This document shows positions 35,185-48,600 of a DNA stretch of 64,000 bases, one piece after another; the stretch's first letter is position 1, and every line of letters starts with the position of its first letter. A program made the translations under genes and the position numbers. The notes under the pieces were generated by a model. That model was not told where the DNA came from. It saw only the letters and a program-made list of their open reading frames with translations, and did no database searches. The stretch is from Salminus brasiliensis (lineage: Eukaryota; Chordata; Actinopteri; Characiformes; Bryconidae): contig NC_132894.1 of the NCBI RefSeq assembly GCF_030463535.1, positions 30,141,125-30,205,124 on the forward strand. Reading direction: 5' to 3'.

Positions 35185-36882
35185 TTTTGCCTAAATGTAC
35201 AAAGGCAAGTTACAGTATTGTATAAAAAAAAGAAATATGGTAATGTACACTTTACATATAAGAGGACAGTCCAGGAGGGAGCAGGTGGATCTGAGCGATT
35301 AAGGGCCGAGGAATTATTTCAAACAAAAACCATAAAAAATGTAAACATCCTTTAGTACCAGCGACTGATACTTCGCGGGTTGGTGGGTGACCCTCTCATT
35401 TTGACAGAGACGGGGGTTGGGGGGGCGGGGGGATGCGGGTTGTTGGGAGTTCGAATAGGGAAAAAGCTGGGGGTCCAGTGTGAAGAATGACGGCAACCAT
35501 GCAGAAGTGCACAGCTTCTACTGCGGAGATATCAAAGGATGTCTGCCAAGCACCAGTTTAGAGGTTTTGACGTTTTGAGTACAGTGGAGACAAACACGAT
35601 GCCAAACCTCTTATTCAGGAAATTTAACCGAACCGGAAGTGATGCTGCTCAATTTTCTGCTCAGGTTCTCATGTTGCTACAGTTAAGAAAGCCAGTGCAG
35701 GGTTTGCAAACCCAGAGGACGAAGACCCAAGACTTTTAACCAAAAGAACTGCTAGCTTTAAGGGCGCAAAATGAAACCCATGTCCCACTGCGTTCCATGC
35801 AGTTCTGCGTCCTACAGCTGAAAACGAAAGTACTGCTGAAAGCACTGCTTTCTTTTAGGAGATTGAGCACCACAGACCAAGAGATCCTTCAGATATGTTA
35901 CTGACCAGCTGCTCCTTCACCTGTGTAACTTACTGAAGGGTTTACAGAACAATTTGCTCATCATTCCTTTATTTCAGGCATGAATCGTGGGTGGAGTTCT
36001 AATGCCAATGCCAGGAGAATCTGGAATGGCCTAATTGAGTTTTCCCATACAACAAACACCACCCTCATCCCCCCCACCCACCCAGGTACAGAGGTACATT
36101 GAGGAAGTTGGGAGGAAAATTAGAACAAAAATAAATCAGGACCCCAAAAAATAAACAAAAACAACAACAAAAAAAACCTCCAAGAACCAAACAAAAGAAT
36201 CTCTCAGGAACAGCTTTTATAACACGTTTTAAAATTAGCGCAGAAACTCCATAAAAGCTGACGGTTCTCCAGTATCAGTTTTAAAATAATTCCTCTGTAC
36301 ATCATATACAGACACCACATCCATGAGTGCAGAGCAAGACAGCCACAAAAAAAAAGTGTAAGGAACAAAGCTTGCGTCGCCTGAGAAGAAGACACACTGT
36401 CACATTTCTAGTGCTATAGTCCACCATACTGACCCACATGACACATCAGCTGAGGAAAACCCAGGATGGACTCCGACAGTGATGACAGCATCACACCACT
36501 CCGGCACCACCGATCAGCATCCAGGAAGAGCGGGGACCCATGTAAGTAACTGCAGAGCAAACTACATTAGCAGGGCTCTTCTGGCGTCACCCAGCCAACA
36601 GTTTACAGGACAACACAGGTCACATACGTACGCTATTAAAACCACCCCGTCACGCAGTACCCACTGTGTCTAGAGTGCGTGAGTATTTGAATATCCGACA
36701 CCGCAAGTCACGGACGGGGTGAGGGACTCTCTGAAAGCAAGCGTTAAAGAAGCTGACCTGAGACCAGTCAGTGATGCGCTACTTGCGAGGCCTCGGCTAG
36801 AGCGCAGTGCCTTCGCAACAGAAAGAGATGTTTCCAATTATTCCGCATGGCCTGACGTGACATGACATCCGTTGACAGTCAT

Positions 36883-36973
36883 GTCAATCTCCTAAGACAG
36901 CTCGCAGACGCTTGACGTGACGGAACGAGGCAAGCACCTGTCCAAAGCAGGGGAGTTAAACAGAGCAAAATAG
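36883..36973 (-). repeat. 91-bp inverted repeat, arm 1
   Basis: Its reverse complement matches 38366-38457 with about five differences. Shared core: TTTGGACAGGTGCTTGCCTC, GTTCCGTCACG and AAGCGTCTGCGAGC. Confidence 0.9.
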
Positions 36974-38124
36974 CCTGAAAGGGCAGGATGTGCATCACTC
37001 CAGCCAACGCTGGCGAGAACACAACCTGCCAGATACTTCAATAAATACTGGAGCACAACAGAATTCTCTCCTCCATGAACGATCCATGAACACAAAGCAA
37101 AAGAACAAATTAAGAAGGTGGATACTGGCTTTTTTTGGTTGCACCGAACTGGGGCGGGGGGGATGGTAGGCGTTTGTGTGTGGAGGGGGGTTTTGCCAAA
37201 AAAAAAACAAAAACAAAAAAATAAACAAAAAGAAAAGCAGTCTTCAGGCGCGTGGCGACGAGAACCGTGTAGAGACCATCATCACCCAAAAGAGATACAT
37301 TTATGAGACAACAGCCCAAAAAAAAAAAAAAAAAAAAAACGAACAGAGAACCTGCACCCCCTCGCCGGCGGATCTGGAACACAAGCGCTGCGAAAACCCG
37401 GAGCTGAAATGTTCACTTCAGTGAGGATGTGCACGCAAAAAAAACAAAAAAAACAAAAAAAAAAAGTAAAAAAAAACAAAAACAAAACAAAAGGGAACAA
37501 CTTCAACCATTTGAACGTGATAAACTATTTTCAGTCTTTATCTTCGTTTCCGCCCACAAGTCTGAGCCTTCCCAGCCGCACTGCTGCTGCGCGTGGGGGG
37601 AGGAGGGAGGCGGATGCAGTCAGCAAGTTGTAATTTTCACGAGTAGGAATTTTTTTTTTCTTTTTTTGTGTTAAATTTTATTCCATTTCCTTCTTCCATT
37701 TCGTTCTTTTCCAACACTCCTCACTCGTTCACAGAGTTCACAGAGGAGAGAGTTCGGTGGCCAGCCGAGAGGGGCGGGGCAGGATGGCTTTGAACCTGGT
37801 CTCACAGTCCTCAGTGGGGTACGAGGTACGGATGCTAAGAAAACATTGGTCTGCCACGCATTCCGGCAGAGGAAAAAAACAAAAACGAAACGAACAAAAA
37901 CAAAACTAAAAATATAGAAACACCATTCAACTGATGTCTAAATGAACTCCATATACTTCCCCATGTGATCCAGTCACATGCGCATTCTGTAAAGATGAGG
38001 TGAGGCAATCAGGGTTCCCTAGAAGAAAAGAAACAAACACAGACTTAGCATGAGCTAAATAAATAAATGGAAAAACAAATAAATTTATTAATACATTTTA
38101 AAAATACAAAATTGTAAATTTTTC

Positions 38125-38260
38125 ACAATGAATGGACCAATAGAATCACTTCAAAATCATTTTTTTTTTTTAAATTTTTTTTTTTTTTTTTTTTTACAAT
38201 GACTTCCATTGAAAGTTTTAAGTTTTTGTTCAACTGTGAAGTTGCCATTTTGGACAGACA
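38125..38260 (+). repeat. dispersed repeat family A, copy with T-run insert
   Basis: ATGGACCAATAGAATCACTT, then a long T tract (38161-38196), then AATGACTTCCATTGAAAG and GTGAAGTTGCCATTTTGGA. Confidence 0.7.
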
Positions 38261-38365
38261 AGTGCGTAGCAGCGATGACATATATTTATATAGAGCTTTA
38301 TAAATATACACACACACCATACACAGTCTTCACAGATTAATATGACCACCCCTGCTTTGAATGAC

Positions 38366-38457
38366 CTATTTTTGCTCTGTTTAACGCCCCTGCTTTGGAC
38401 AGGTGCTTGCCTCGTTCCGTCACGCCAAGCGTCTGCGAGCAGTCTTAGGAGACTGAC
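38366..38457 (+). repeat. 91-bp inverted repeat, arm 2
   Basis: The partner of 36883-36973, about 1.4 kb away in opposite orientation. It directly abuts the left end of the foldback element at 38457. Confidence 0.9.
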
Positions 38458-38860
38458 CTATAGAAGCACTTAGTACTTTTTCCATCTGTAAGCCTCCTTT
38501 CACCCTGTTCTTCAATGCTGAGGACGGACCACCACAGAGCAGGTAGTATTTGGGTGGATGGGTCATTCTCAGCACCACAGTGACACAGACTGACATGGTG
38601 GTGGCGTGTTGGAGGCGTGTTACAAGGTGGATGAACTAGGTAGGAGGGTATAATGTATTGGGCAGTGACCGCTGAGTCTGATCCACACCAACACACCACC
38701 ACCATGTCAGTTTCACCTACCTGTTAGCTACCTGTTCTGAAGTGGTCCGTCCTGAGCACTGAAGAACAGGGTGAAAGGAGGCTAACAGAGTATGCAGAGA
38801 AACAGATGGACTACTGTCTGTAACTGTAGACCTACAAAGTGCTCCTATATGGTGAGTGGA
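38457..38860. mobile_element. foldback (palindromic) DNA transposon
   Basis: Outer arms: GCCTCCTTTCACCCTGTTCT at about 38492 and its complement AGAACAGGGTGAAAGGAGGC at about 38763. Inner arms: ACTGACATGGTGGTGGCGTG (38589) and CACACCACCACCATGTCAGT (about 38692). Ends read CTATAGAAGCACTTAGTAC and, inverted, CTATAT..GAGCACTTTG. No coding capacity. I recognise it as a non-autonomous element very common in otophysan fish. It lies in the znf609 3' UTR. Confidence 0.8.
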
Positions 38861-39604
38861 GCTGATAGAATGGGTTCATTCCAAACCAGAGGTGGTCATT
38901 TTTTTTATAAACATGTTTTCTGGTCTATTTCAAGCACAGAGGAAGTACTCCATGGTCTCCAACCCTTCTCCTGGAGATCTTTTGACTTCTAGCTCCAGCC
39001 CTCATGGACCCTATCTGACCCATCTGTCCACAACTGTCTTTATAAGGTCTTGATTACTGTGAAACATTCAGGAAGATAGGTCTCCAGCTGGAGTGTTCAT
39101 CTTTCCTGCCTTAACTTAACAGTTCTTTGTTGCCTGCAGTGCTTTGATTAACCACCGGGAGGCAGTAAAAGCCCTTATTATTTGGAGACCAGAGGGAAGT
39201 GGGGGGTGGGTTAACGCAAGAGAGGCTAAGGCTGCGACTCTGCTGCTGTCCTGAAAAGACCAGCCTCAGTCAGGGGACCTTTAAATAATCATGATGCTTC
39301 AGAACAGATGGAGGATTGTGAAACCCTGAGTGTGTGTCAGAAAGCTTTTTAGTGAGAGGGCCTCTGAGCTGGTGCAGCAAGTACAGGGACCACTCATTAA
39401 GCACAGATATCAGAAATACCAGGCCGTCCGCTTGGTGGGCTCAGAATAAAAGACAACTTCTGTCGTGTGAATATGAGCTGTGGTTACTGAGGCTAAAATC
39501 AAAGGGAAATTCTCAAGAGTCCCCCTCCCCTCCCCACTTTCACACAATCACGCAGTTTCCTGCTTTCCAAGCTGTCCGTTATCTAGCTGTTTGTCTTACC
39601 ATTC

Positions 39605-39678
39605 TCACCTCCGAGCTGGTGGATACAGGGAGGGGGCTGCTGCTTGCTGACTGGCAACAATAGCTGACGATGACAGGC
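39605..39678 (-). CDS. znf609: znf609 last coding exon
   Basis: A pyrimidine-rich acceptor (CATTCTCACTTCCAG) ends at 39679. After completing Gly the exon encodes [23 protein letters not shown] and TGA at 39607-39605. The family ending AIVASQQ...SLYPPxRR confirms the gene and its stop. At 23 codons it is too short to stand out as an open frame. Confidence 0.95.
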
Positions 39679-42600
39679 CTGGAAGTGAGAATGGAGGGGG
39701 AGGGGGGAGAAACAGGGGACAAATCAGGAACGGTTCTGGAGCAACACAGAATTCTGTCCTCATCAAAGTGAAGCTAATAAAAACGACAAGACCATGCTGA
39801 CATATTCCAAATAATACATGGTATTGTATTGCTATTATTAAATTTCTATTATAAAGAGTCTGATCCGCTCAGCTGATTCTAATCTCTACAGTGTAGACAC
39901 TGAGTTTACGTAGAAAAGACTGGAGCACCAGGTCTCGTGAACAGGGCTTTTCCTGTGCCAGTGTCCACAGAAAACAAAAGCTGAGGAGGCAAACAGGGAT
40001 CCGCACCAGGCTAAAAGCTAACGCTATGCCTCTTGTAAAAATGAGTGGTTTTATCACAGTGTTACAAATATGCTATAATACTCAGCTTCTGGGAGCCGCC
40101 ATTGGTGGCATAAACCAGCCAATAAACCTAGGGTTTGTAATCCCCCCCCCCCCCCCCCCAATAATCTCTCTGTGAAAGGAAAAAAAATCAGAGTGTGGTA
40201 AAATAACAGGGTTGTTAACAGGCTTTTAAAACTGCATCTGAGCATTTTTTTTCACCCCAAACTTATTTAGTATACATCAAATACTTTTAAATACTAAATA
40301 AATGCAATTTGAGAGCTTTAGTTAAGCTGTTATTTCTTTAGTAGTATAGGTAAATACTTTGCTTAACAGTAAGTCAACTTCTCAAAACCTTTATAGTAAA
40401 AGACTGTATTACATTTGTACTTGTGTACATCTATCAACAGTCTGAAGTGACGAAGCATGTTATAAATTAATAAATAAATTATAAATAAATTAATAAATAA
40501 AGAAATAAATAAATTAATAAAATAGCGGGGGGACGGGCTAACCTGTGGCATAGGACAGATCATACTGGCCAGACACAAGAGGGTAGCCTAGGTGGTGGTG
40601 GGACGGCATTATTCGCTGGGAAGGGGACGATCGAGGCCGATCCATTTCTCTCTCCCTCTCTCGCTCTCTGTCTCTCTCCCGTTCTCGCTCCCCAACTCCT
40701 CGTTCCCTCTCGTGGGGCGGCTTCTCGCTCACCGTAGGGGACTTGCTCTTGTACTGGTTGGCGTGTTGGTGCAGGATGTCCAGGGCTTTGGCCTCCGAGG
40801 CGGATTTGCTGCTGACTGTGGGACTAGAGCGAGATTTCTCGCCTTCCTCGCCACCCACCTTACCACCATAGGGTGAGAACGGGTAACCAGCGGGCAGATA
40901 GGAACCTGAAAGAGATTTTAATGAATTAAATAAACAATACTGGAAAGTAAGGACATTTCTACAGGGATTAACAGAGCCAGTATTAGGCATGTTCATGTCT
41001 AAAAACACTTGATTTCTAATTTTTCCAAATTTTACCAAATTCAAATCCTAAAGATTCAGGCAAAAACAAAGAAAGCTATTTGACAAACTCTAAACATATT
41101 GTCACTGTCACGCAAAAACCTTGTATCTTCCGTGTTGCTGTGTTACATTTTTTGACACAATGTAAATCTGGCAGAGATTCTTTGCATCGTGTTAAAACCA
41201 CACAATAAGGCCCTGCCGTCATGACCCAAAGATCACTGGTTCAAATCCTGCTGCTTGCCATCAGGAGCCGGAGCCTGAGAAAGCACAACTGGCCTTGCTC
41301 TCTCCAGGTGAGTAGACGGCTCCCTCTCTCTCTCTCTCTCTCCCCACATCACTTTAGTGTGATGCTGCCCGACACGGGCAGGGCCTGCTATCTGATGCAT
41401 CAGAGCTGGGTACCCGGCACTCTCCTCAGAGAGCATCAGTTGCCTGATGACGCTGCACTGGCAGCAGTTTGAAAAGAGGAGGTGGCTGGTTGGTTGTGCA
41501 TGTTGGAGGTGGCATGGGTCAGTCCTCACCCTCCCAGTGTTGGGAGCGTTACATGTGATTGGGTGGGAGAGTACTATTGAGTGGGTTTTATAATAAGCTA
41601 CCTTGAATTGGGAGGAAAACTGGGTAATAAAAAAGGACCAATAGAAACGCTCCAAAATTACATGAAATAAAATTGTATACATTGACTTCCATTCAAAGTG
41701 AAGGCGTTTTCCTTCTCCTGTAAAGTTGGCATTTTTGAGATAAGTTATTTTTTTTATGTTTGTGACAGCAATGATATGTTCCCCATCTTTAAATTCAGAG
41801 ACAGAGCTTGGGAGTTTGTTTACTAAAAATGATTTTACTGTTGGGCAGTATTTATCAAAATTAAGCATGCAGTTGTCAGCACAACAAAACCAAAAAGTTT
41901 ACCTCGGGTCTGAGACAGACAGAAACGAACTGACTGTCGATAGGCAGCGAAGCTGATGGAACCAAAACTCCACAGAGCATGGCTTTAAACTAACAGCTGA
42001 TAAATGTGTTGCTAGAGAGCCATTCCTGCTAGCTTGATTTCACACTCCGCTTCGCTGCCAACATCTCTGCAGTACAGTAATGCAGGAAAAACTACGACGA
42101 CGACTCTGGGTTCTGCTACAGCGTGATAAATACCTGCCAACAGCAATTATGACTTATCCTTATTGGCCGGGGTGTTGAGCAAAATACTCACTCTTGTGTG
42201 GAAGCGTGTGGCATTTTTAATTTAAACAAATCTATATAAACCTGTGCTTCTTAACATAGAGCAGTGTTCTCACTCTATAACTGACACTTTAATTGACAAG
42301 CAAGTCTGAAAATTAGACCTGTACCTCACTACTCAAGCAGTCAGACAGACAGAAGCTTAGGAAGTTCAAGAGCAACTAGCTCACAAACACCTCATCAGCA
42401 AAAATCATACCTGGATAATTCTGCATCATGACTGAAGGCATCCCCCTGTAGCCAGGATGGTTGGGGTCGTAGCCTTGCCCATAGGGGTAGCCATGCATGT
42501 AGTGCATGTACGGTTGCTGCTGTGCCAGGGCAGAGGAGAAAGGCATGTGAGCGTTCGCCCGAGGATCTTTCCCTGCTCCCCGGTAGTCTTCGGAGGCAGG

Positions 42601-45600
42601 GGCAGACGAGCGGTCAGCACCCTCCTTGCTCTCCTCTTTGGAGCTAGTCTCTTTAGGCCGGGGCCTCTCATCTTTGCTTTTCCTCTCGCGGTCACGCTCC
42701 CGCTCCTCATCGGCCTGCCTTTGGCTCTCAGGATACTGGAAAACAGACGTAAGGCGTTACAGGACAAGTATTCTTAGAAAGGTCAACCGATTCTACTAGA
42801 ACTTTGCAATTCTATGTATTTCTGCTTCTCGCAACACCAAACATGGGTGGCCAGCTACATTTCGACTACAACTAGTCCTTGCCATAAGCAGAAAGGGGCC
42901 TTCTTACCTGTCTATACCACATGGCCTGGTCCATGCCCGTCCTAGCCGATTCCACTCCCGTTTTGGAGTCTTCCTTGCCATGATGGCCACCTTCACTGAG
43001 CTTCACCTTCAGGCCCTCAGCCTGTTGCGGCTGGAGCTTAGCCTCCTCAGCTTTGGGGATGATGACAGACTTGGTGGGCTCAGAAGATGGGTCTCTCTGC
43101 TTGCTGGGCGCCTGGGGTTTTCCAAGGTCGGAGAGGCTTGGGGCTTTTGTGAGCCCCGGGGGAACAGAGCCTTTCTGTTTCCAGTCCTCCTTCATGGAGG
43201 CTTCCCTGTCCTTCGCTTCCGTCTTCTTCTCAGCTGCCCTATGCTGTTCAGCCATCAGTCTCTGCCTCTCCTCGTACTGCTGCCGGTAGGCTGGGTTAGT
43301 GTTCATGAGGTGGTTGTGGTAGACCTGGTCTGGGTAGCTGTAGGGGGGGACGTAGTACTGGCTGTAGTACAGAGGCTGCATGTACATGTTGGAACGCTGC
43401 TGGATGACCGAGGCCTGCTGCTGCTGTTGCTGTGGCGGCTGTTGCTGCTGCTGTTGATGTGGCTGGCAGGAGGCAGCGTCTATTTTGCGTTCCTCCTGAG
43501 GCTCCAGCTTCACCTTCTCCTCAATTGGCTCCGGCTCTTCCTCTTTCTTCACCTTTACGGCTTGGCCGTCTGGCAGGGGACCCCCGGCACTAGCGCTGCC
43601 AGGGCTGGGATGGGCATAGTTCGGAGAGTAGTAGTTGTCATAGCTAGTGTAATAAGGTGACTCTTTATTGGGTGTCTGCGAGGGAAAGAGAGCCTTTTTG
43701 GCTCCTTCTCTCACTGACTGATCTTCCACCTTGGACTTCACACCTTCCACTTTACCTTCGCCATCCTCTCCAGCATCAGAGATATCGGAGTATGCAGGGC
43801 TGTTCGTCTTCACTGAAGAGTTATCTGCCCCGTTCTGGGCGACTACATGGAGGGGAGTGAGCGGCTGCCCGCTACTGTCCATACGACTCGCCACCCCAAT
43901 GGATGGACTGGGAGCATTGTCTGTAAAGCTGTAGATCTTGTCTGCCTCTGCCTTAATACTGGCCAGACGGCTCTGGTGGAGATCCGAAGAGCCGTTGAGA
44001 TGGCCTTCGCTTCTGCTTCCGGGGTCAGAAGACTCAGAGTAGGGGCTTTTCCCACCGTCTGCTTTCCCTCCTTTACCTGGAGGCTTGGGGCTGTCGGCAT
44101 CCTTACCAGGCTCTTTCTTCTTCTTGTCCTTTTTCTTTTTGTCCTTGGAGTTTCCCAGAACGGGGTTCATGGGAGAGGAGTCTCCAGGCGCACCCGGTTT
44201 CGGCTGAATGCCTTTTAGCTGGGGGCTCTTGGGAATGCCTTGCATCATTGAGCTTATTCCTGGAGGATGGTTAGGGCTCCCAGAGCTGAATGGAGGTTGT
44301 TGTAGCGAGTACATTTGCTGAGAAGGGATAGCTGGTGCCATGGGCCTGGAAGGCTTCACGTTCTTCTGGGAGAGCTTGTCGGGCTTTGTGCCGCTGCTGG
44401 ACTTTTTGGATTTCTTATCCTCCATGCCGTCATTGCTGGCATCATCAGTGAGGGAAGGCCCGTCTTCGCAGCCATCCATGGGAATGCCACAAGCTTCTGC
44501 ATCGGCTTCTCCACTCTTCTTCTTGGTCTTGGAGCCTAACTTCCCAGGGGAAGGAGAGGAGCTCTGGGCATCAAATCCCCTTCCTTTAGGAGTGACGGAA
44601 CGTGCAGGGGAGAGAGAGCCCTTCTGCGAGACAGAGGCTCCATTGCAGCTCCCTGGTTCAGGGTGAAGAGATGACTCCTCCCCATACTCGCTGTCCCCAT
44701 CCATGTCCAGCTTGATGTCATCGTCATTGTGAGCACGGGCCTGGTGATACTTCAGGCCATTGATGTGCTTGTACTTCTTGTTGCAGTTGGGGTACGGACA
44801 GTCAATAAGTACTGGCGAGGGGCAGTTGCGATCTAGGGGAGGAGGAAGACACTCCGTCTTAATGGTAGGAATAGGCAGTCCAGAGGGGGTCACTGCACTG
44901 TTGGAGTTAGTGCGCATGCGCTTGTTGCCTTTCGTGTCCTCGGAGCTGGAGTTGGGCTCCATGTCGGAAGCAGGCTTATTCTTGCGCTTGCCAGTTGAGG
45001 AAGGGCTGGCTTTGACATCTTCCGTGGTGCTGTTGGGCGGGGTCCTTCGCTCAGAGGAGTTCTGGCTGCCGCGCCGGCCCTTGCTGTTGGAACCGGCTCT
45101 GGTTTTGCTATTGTTGCTGGCCTTGTTGTCAGAGGAGTTGCTGTTCTCATTGACTGGGGTGTTGCTATTGGGACGCATTCTTTTACCTCGGCCGCGGCCA
45201 TTCCTCATCTCCAAGTCACTTGTAGGGGATTCACAGAACCTAGACATTTAATTGAAACGGATCAGCACAGGATTAGCTCTCAAATCTCACCGAAAGAGAC
45301 CCAAGCATAATGTGATAGACAACATACTGGATTGCTTATGCAGTATAATGACAAGGTACTTTCCAAGACAAGCAGACCAGCAAGGATTAGTTAATAGATA
45401 TCAGGTAATCTAAAGCAGAAGAGCAGAAAATCCTTCGGAGGGGCTATAGAATGTGACAGATTACACTTCAGTATCAGTAGATCAGGAAATCAATTGTGCC
45501 TTAATCTGTCTTACTGCCTTTTTGTTCCAGAAGCCACTGAAATATCAATATAAAAAATATGGAGTAAAGTGGAAATGAAGCCTCATCTCTATTGCAAGCC

Positions 45601-48600
45601 TAATTATTCGATAGTTTTAAGCACAGTGGCTGACCTATTCATTTTTTGTCAGGCTATGAAAAGATCATGATGCATGTCAAATGGATTTTAAAACTTGCAG
45701 TGAACCATGTTCAAATGAATAAATCATCATAATCCTCTTTGATGTCAAGCAATTACGGAGTACACCACCAACACCAATGTTAATGTGCCTCGTCACTCAA
45801 GGGTGAAAATGGATTGGTACAATATTTGGATTTCTGTCTCCAACTAGAGACAGACAGAGAGAGAGAGAGAGAAAGAGTGAGAGCGAGAGACAGAGAGAGT
45901 TCTATTCTTATCCTTTCCTGTTAGGCTCCGAGCAGACGGTGTCTGGCCTCCTCCCTGAGGCTTAAGATGAAGTGTGTGGGATACACCTGGCTTACTGAGG
46001 CTCCCGAGGGGGGAGGAGGGACCCGTGTCTAAGGAGAGCTGACAGACAGGCACAGGTTGTGCCTTTGAGAGCTGATAGGGAGCAGTGCAGCAGAGCCAAG
46101 GATCTAATCATGCTCCACAGCAGCCCCTGTCACGGTTGGCCCAGATTAACCAGCACGGATGGATGGACGGATTGAATAAACCAGATTAGGGTTTCTCTTC
46201 TTGTAGCCGTATCTATTTTGAAATGTTGACTACGTTCTACTGTCTTATTGAAAGAGGTTGCGTGAAGCGGCCTGCTTTGAAGACGAGTGCTTTGCGAGGA
46301 GTCCTTGTGCTGGTATGAGAGGTATTTTTCATTAGCTGCGAATCTGACTAGAAGCTGAGATAAGGACGTATTATTTCTTCATACATACCTAGGTGGAGCC
46401 CAGTCGTGGCGGGTGCAGTCCAACAGCGTACCCACATACGTCTTGTTCCGCCATGTCACATTAACCACCAGCATCCCTATAAAAGAATGAAAAGAGGATT
46501 CTCATTATAGCGAGAGAATAAGCCCTCTCCCTTTGTCATCTCTACAAAGGCTCAATGGCACAATTATACAGTAGAGTTCTTCCTTCAACCTTGTGACTCA
46601 TTCATGAGCAGCCGCGCTCTCGCCCTCTCCCTCGCTTGCTCGCTCGCTCCCCCTTTCTGTATTCCTCGCACAGCCACGGCAGATGTGCCATTCCCATTTA
46701 AAACAGATCAAATGGAGGTTTCTGAGGGCAACGCTCTCAAAGCAGTCCTCCTATTTTTACTGCCTGCTTCATGATTACAGCAGCTAAGAGGCTGCAAGGT
46801 GCATAGCGAGTCATTTCTGGGGGAAAATTATTTGATGGTGTCCTCCATCTGACTTTGCAGCACTGAACAGTCCCTGCCTCCGCTTCCAGAGGTAGAAGCG
46901 GTGGTGGTAGTTATTGCGTGAGAGCAGCTGAAGCGGATAAAAGGGCATGTGCACAGCATAGGATCAAAGAGCTCCACTAGACAGGCTTGTTTGGGTGAGG
47001 TGAGGGCATCACTATGATTTCCAGCTTCCGGCAGAGCAGTAATAATCAACCTGGCCGACATTATAGTTCCGCACCCATAGAGGTTTAAAAGACCAAACGC
47101 GGCCGGAAAATGTCATCTCCGGCATCGTATCATTGGTGTTCCCTTCAGCACACAGGTATGGGTTAGTAAATGACAGCTGACAGAGCTATGCCAGGAACAG
47201 AGCCTTAAGATTAGGTCAGGGACTTTCACACTGTATAAAGGTGTCTCCATACAGAGGAAGTACAATGGTAAAGAACCTTCTACATCAACTGGAGCTTCTT
47301 CTCTATTACAAACAATGCACCCAAGAGAGGTCCTACCATGGCATCCCTCAAGGAACCATTTTAGGTACCTTTTATTTTAGGAATGCAGGACAAACGAACA
47401 GTAGTGCACTCCAAGTGAAATACACGCTCCCCCACCACCTATTTAATCTCCTAAAAAGGTTCAACCACAACAATCGGAATGAAGCAATCAGATCTTTACA
47501 CAAACACCTGAGAGAGACGATCTTCGGGAGGAGAATACGGAGGTTGCTCTGCCGAGTTTGGACGAATTTGTTTAAACATTTGTATTTGCTCAACACCTGA
47601 AGACAGATTAAGCCACTTTCCTCCCTTTCCACGCACTCTGAGCCCCCGCTCACTGCCAAGCGTATCAAATGCAGTCATCCCTTCAGCGCTAGGGCCGATA
47701 AACACCCTCCAACAAAAGCTAGAACGTCCACATAACTAATGAAACATGTTTTCCTAAAACATACCACGTGTAACTCTTTCCCCACTCCCCTCACGTCACA
47801 CGCCGGGGCTCGCCAGACTGCCAGAGTGAAGCTTACTGCCGTTCCTTTGAAAAATGTCAATGGGGTCACTGGAGGAGCACATTAGCGGAGGCCCCCTCCT
47901 CTTTCACCCAGAGTCATTAGTGTTCCTCCGGCCACCTGTCTGAACCCGAGGGCTAACTCGGGGTGAATGGCCAATCATTTCACCTCTCACGCCCTTCAAA
48001 CGCAGCGGTGGAACAAACAGAAGCTTGGCATGCGTCCTCCCCACGCTCTTACACTCCATTAATAAATATCTCTAAAGCAGTTAAGGGGTTGAGCTCCGGG
48101 CCCTTCACGGATCACCAGCCCTGCCGTCTACTGGTTGGGACTTTTCACAGCACAGCAGTGTTCCCAGCCAGTCTGAGGAGATGTGCACGTTACAAGCCTT
48201 GCTCAATTCGGACTTCGGACTTCTTGTACAGATTCAGTCTCTTTTTTCTGACCGTTTAGGCTCATGTTTTTAAGTGTGAACACATCTGTGTGTTAAGTGT
48301 AACTTCAAAATGCTGACAAAGCGATGCACACACATTCATCCTGAAGTCTTTCCTCATTTAAACTCTGGAAAAACGTACGTAGAATCATGTCCCTTTTACA
48401 CATGTTCAGTCAGATTTTCCTTGTCAGACTTGTTCTCACTATAAGAAAAGTTCTGTATAGGACCAGTGGTATGAGCGACGTCAACAACATTCCCACTGTG
48501 AATCCTCCAGAAAAAAAAAACCTGCTGTATTCACACATGGGGTCACTTGGACATTCCCCGTTTTTTTGTACTAGAGGGATATCCCTGCCAGGATAAAGTC

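Larger units (their letters stand above)
35170..39604 (-). other. znf609: probable znf609 3' untranslated region
   Basis: Begins after the TGA at 39607-39605. Minus-strand AATAAA hexamers occur at 38089-38084, 37682-37677, about 35972 and 35184-35179; the last is followed by a GT-rich run and is the best distal candidate. The interval has no gene, several A-rich patches, and includes a foldback transposon and an inverted repeat. A long 3' UTR is normal for this gene family. The exact end is inferred only. Confidence 0.5.
40906..42410 (-). other. znf609 intron with SINE and family A repeat
   Basis: A SINE-like repeat (41215-41630) is followed directly by a family A copy (41635-41755). The rest is unremarkable. 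Confidence 0.7.

Noticed and set aside
41233..41868. 211-codon minus-strand frame
   Set aside because: It spans a SINE and a family A repeat inside a znf609 intron and has no protein-family resemblance.
42980..43660. 226-codon plus-strand frame
   Set aside because: Antisense shadow of the large znf609 exon.
47241..47600. 119-codon plus-strand frame
   Set aside because: Intronic, antisense, with no recognisable domain, splice context or codon bias.
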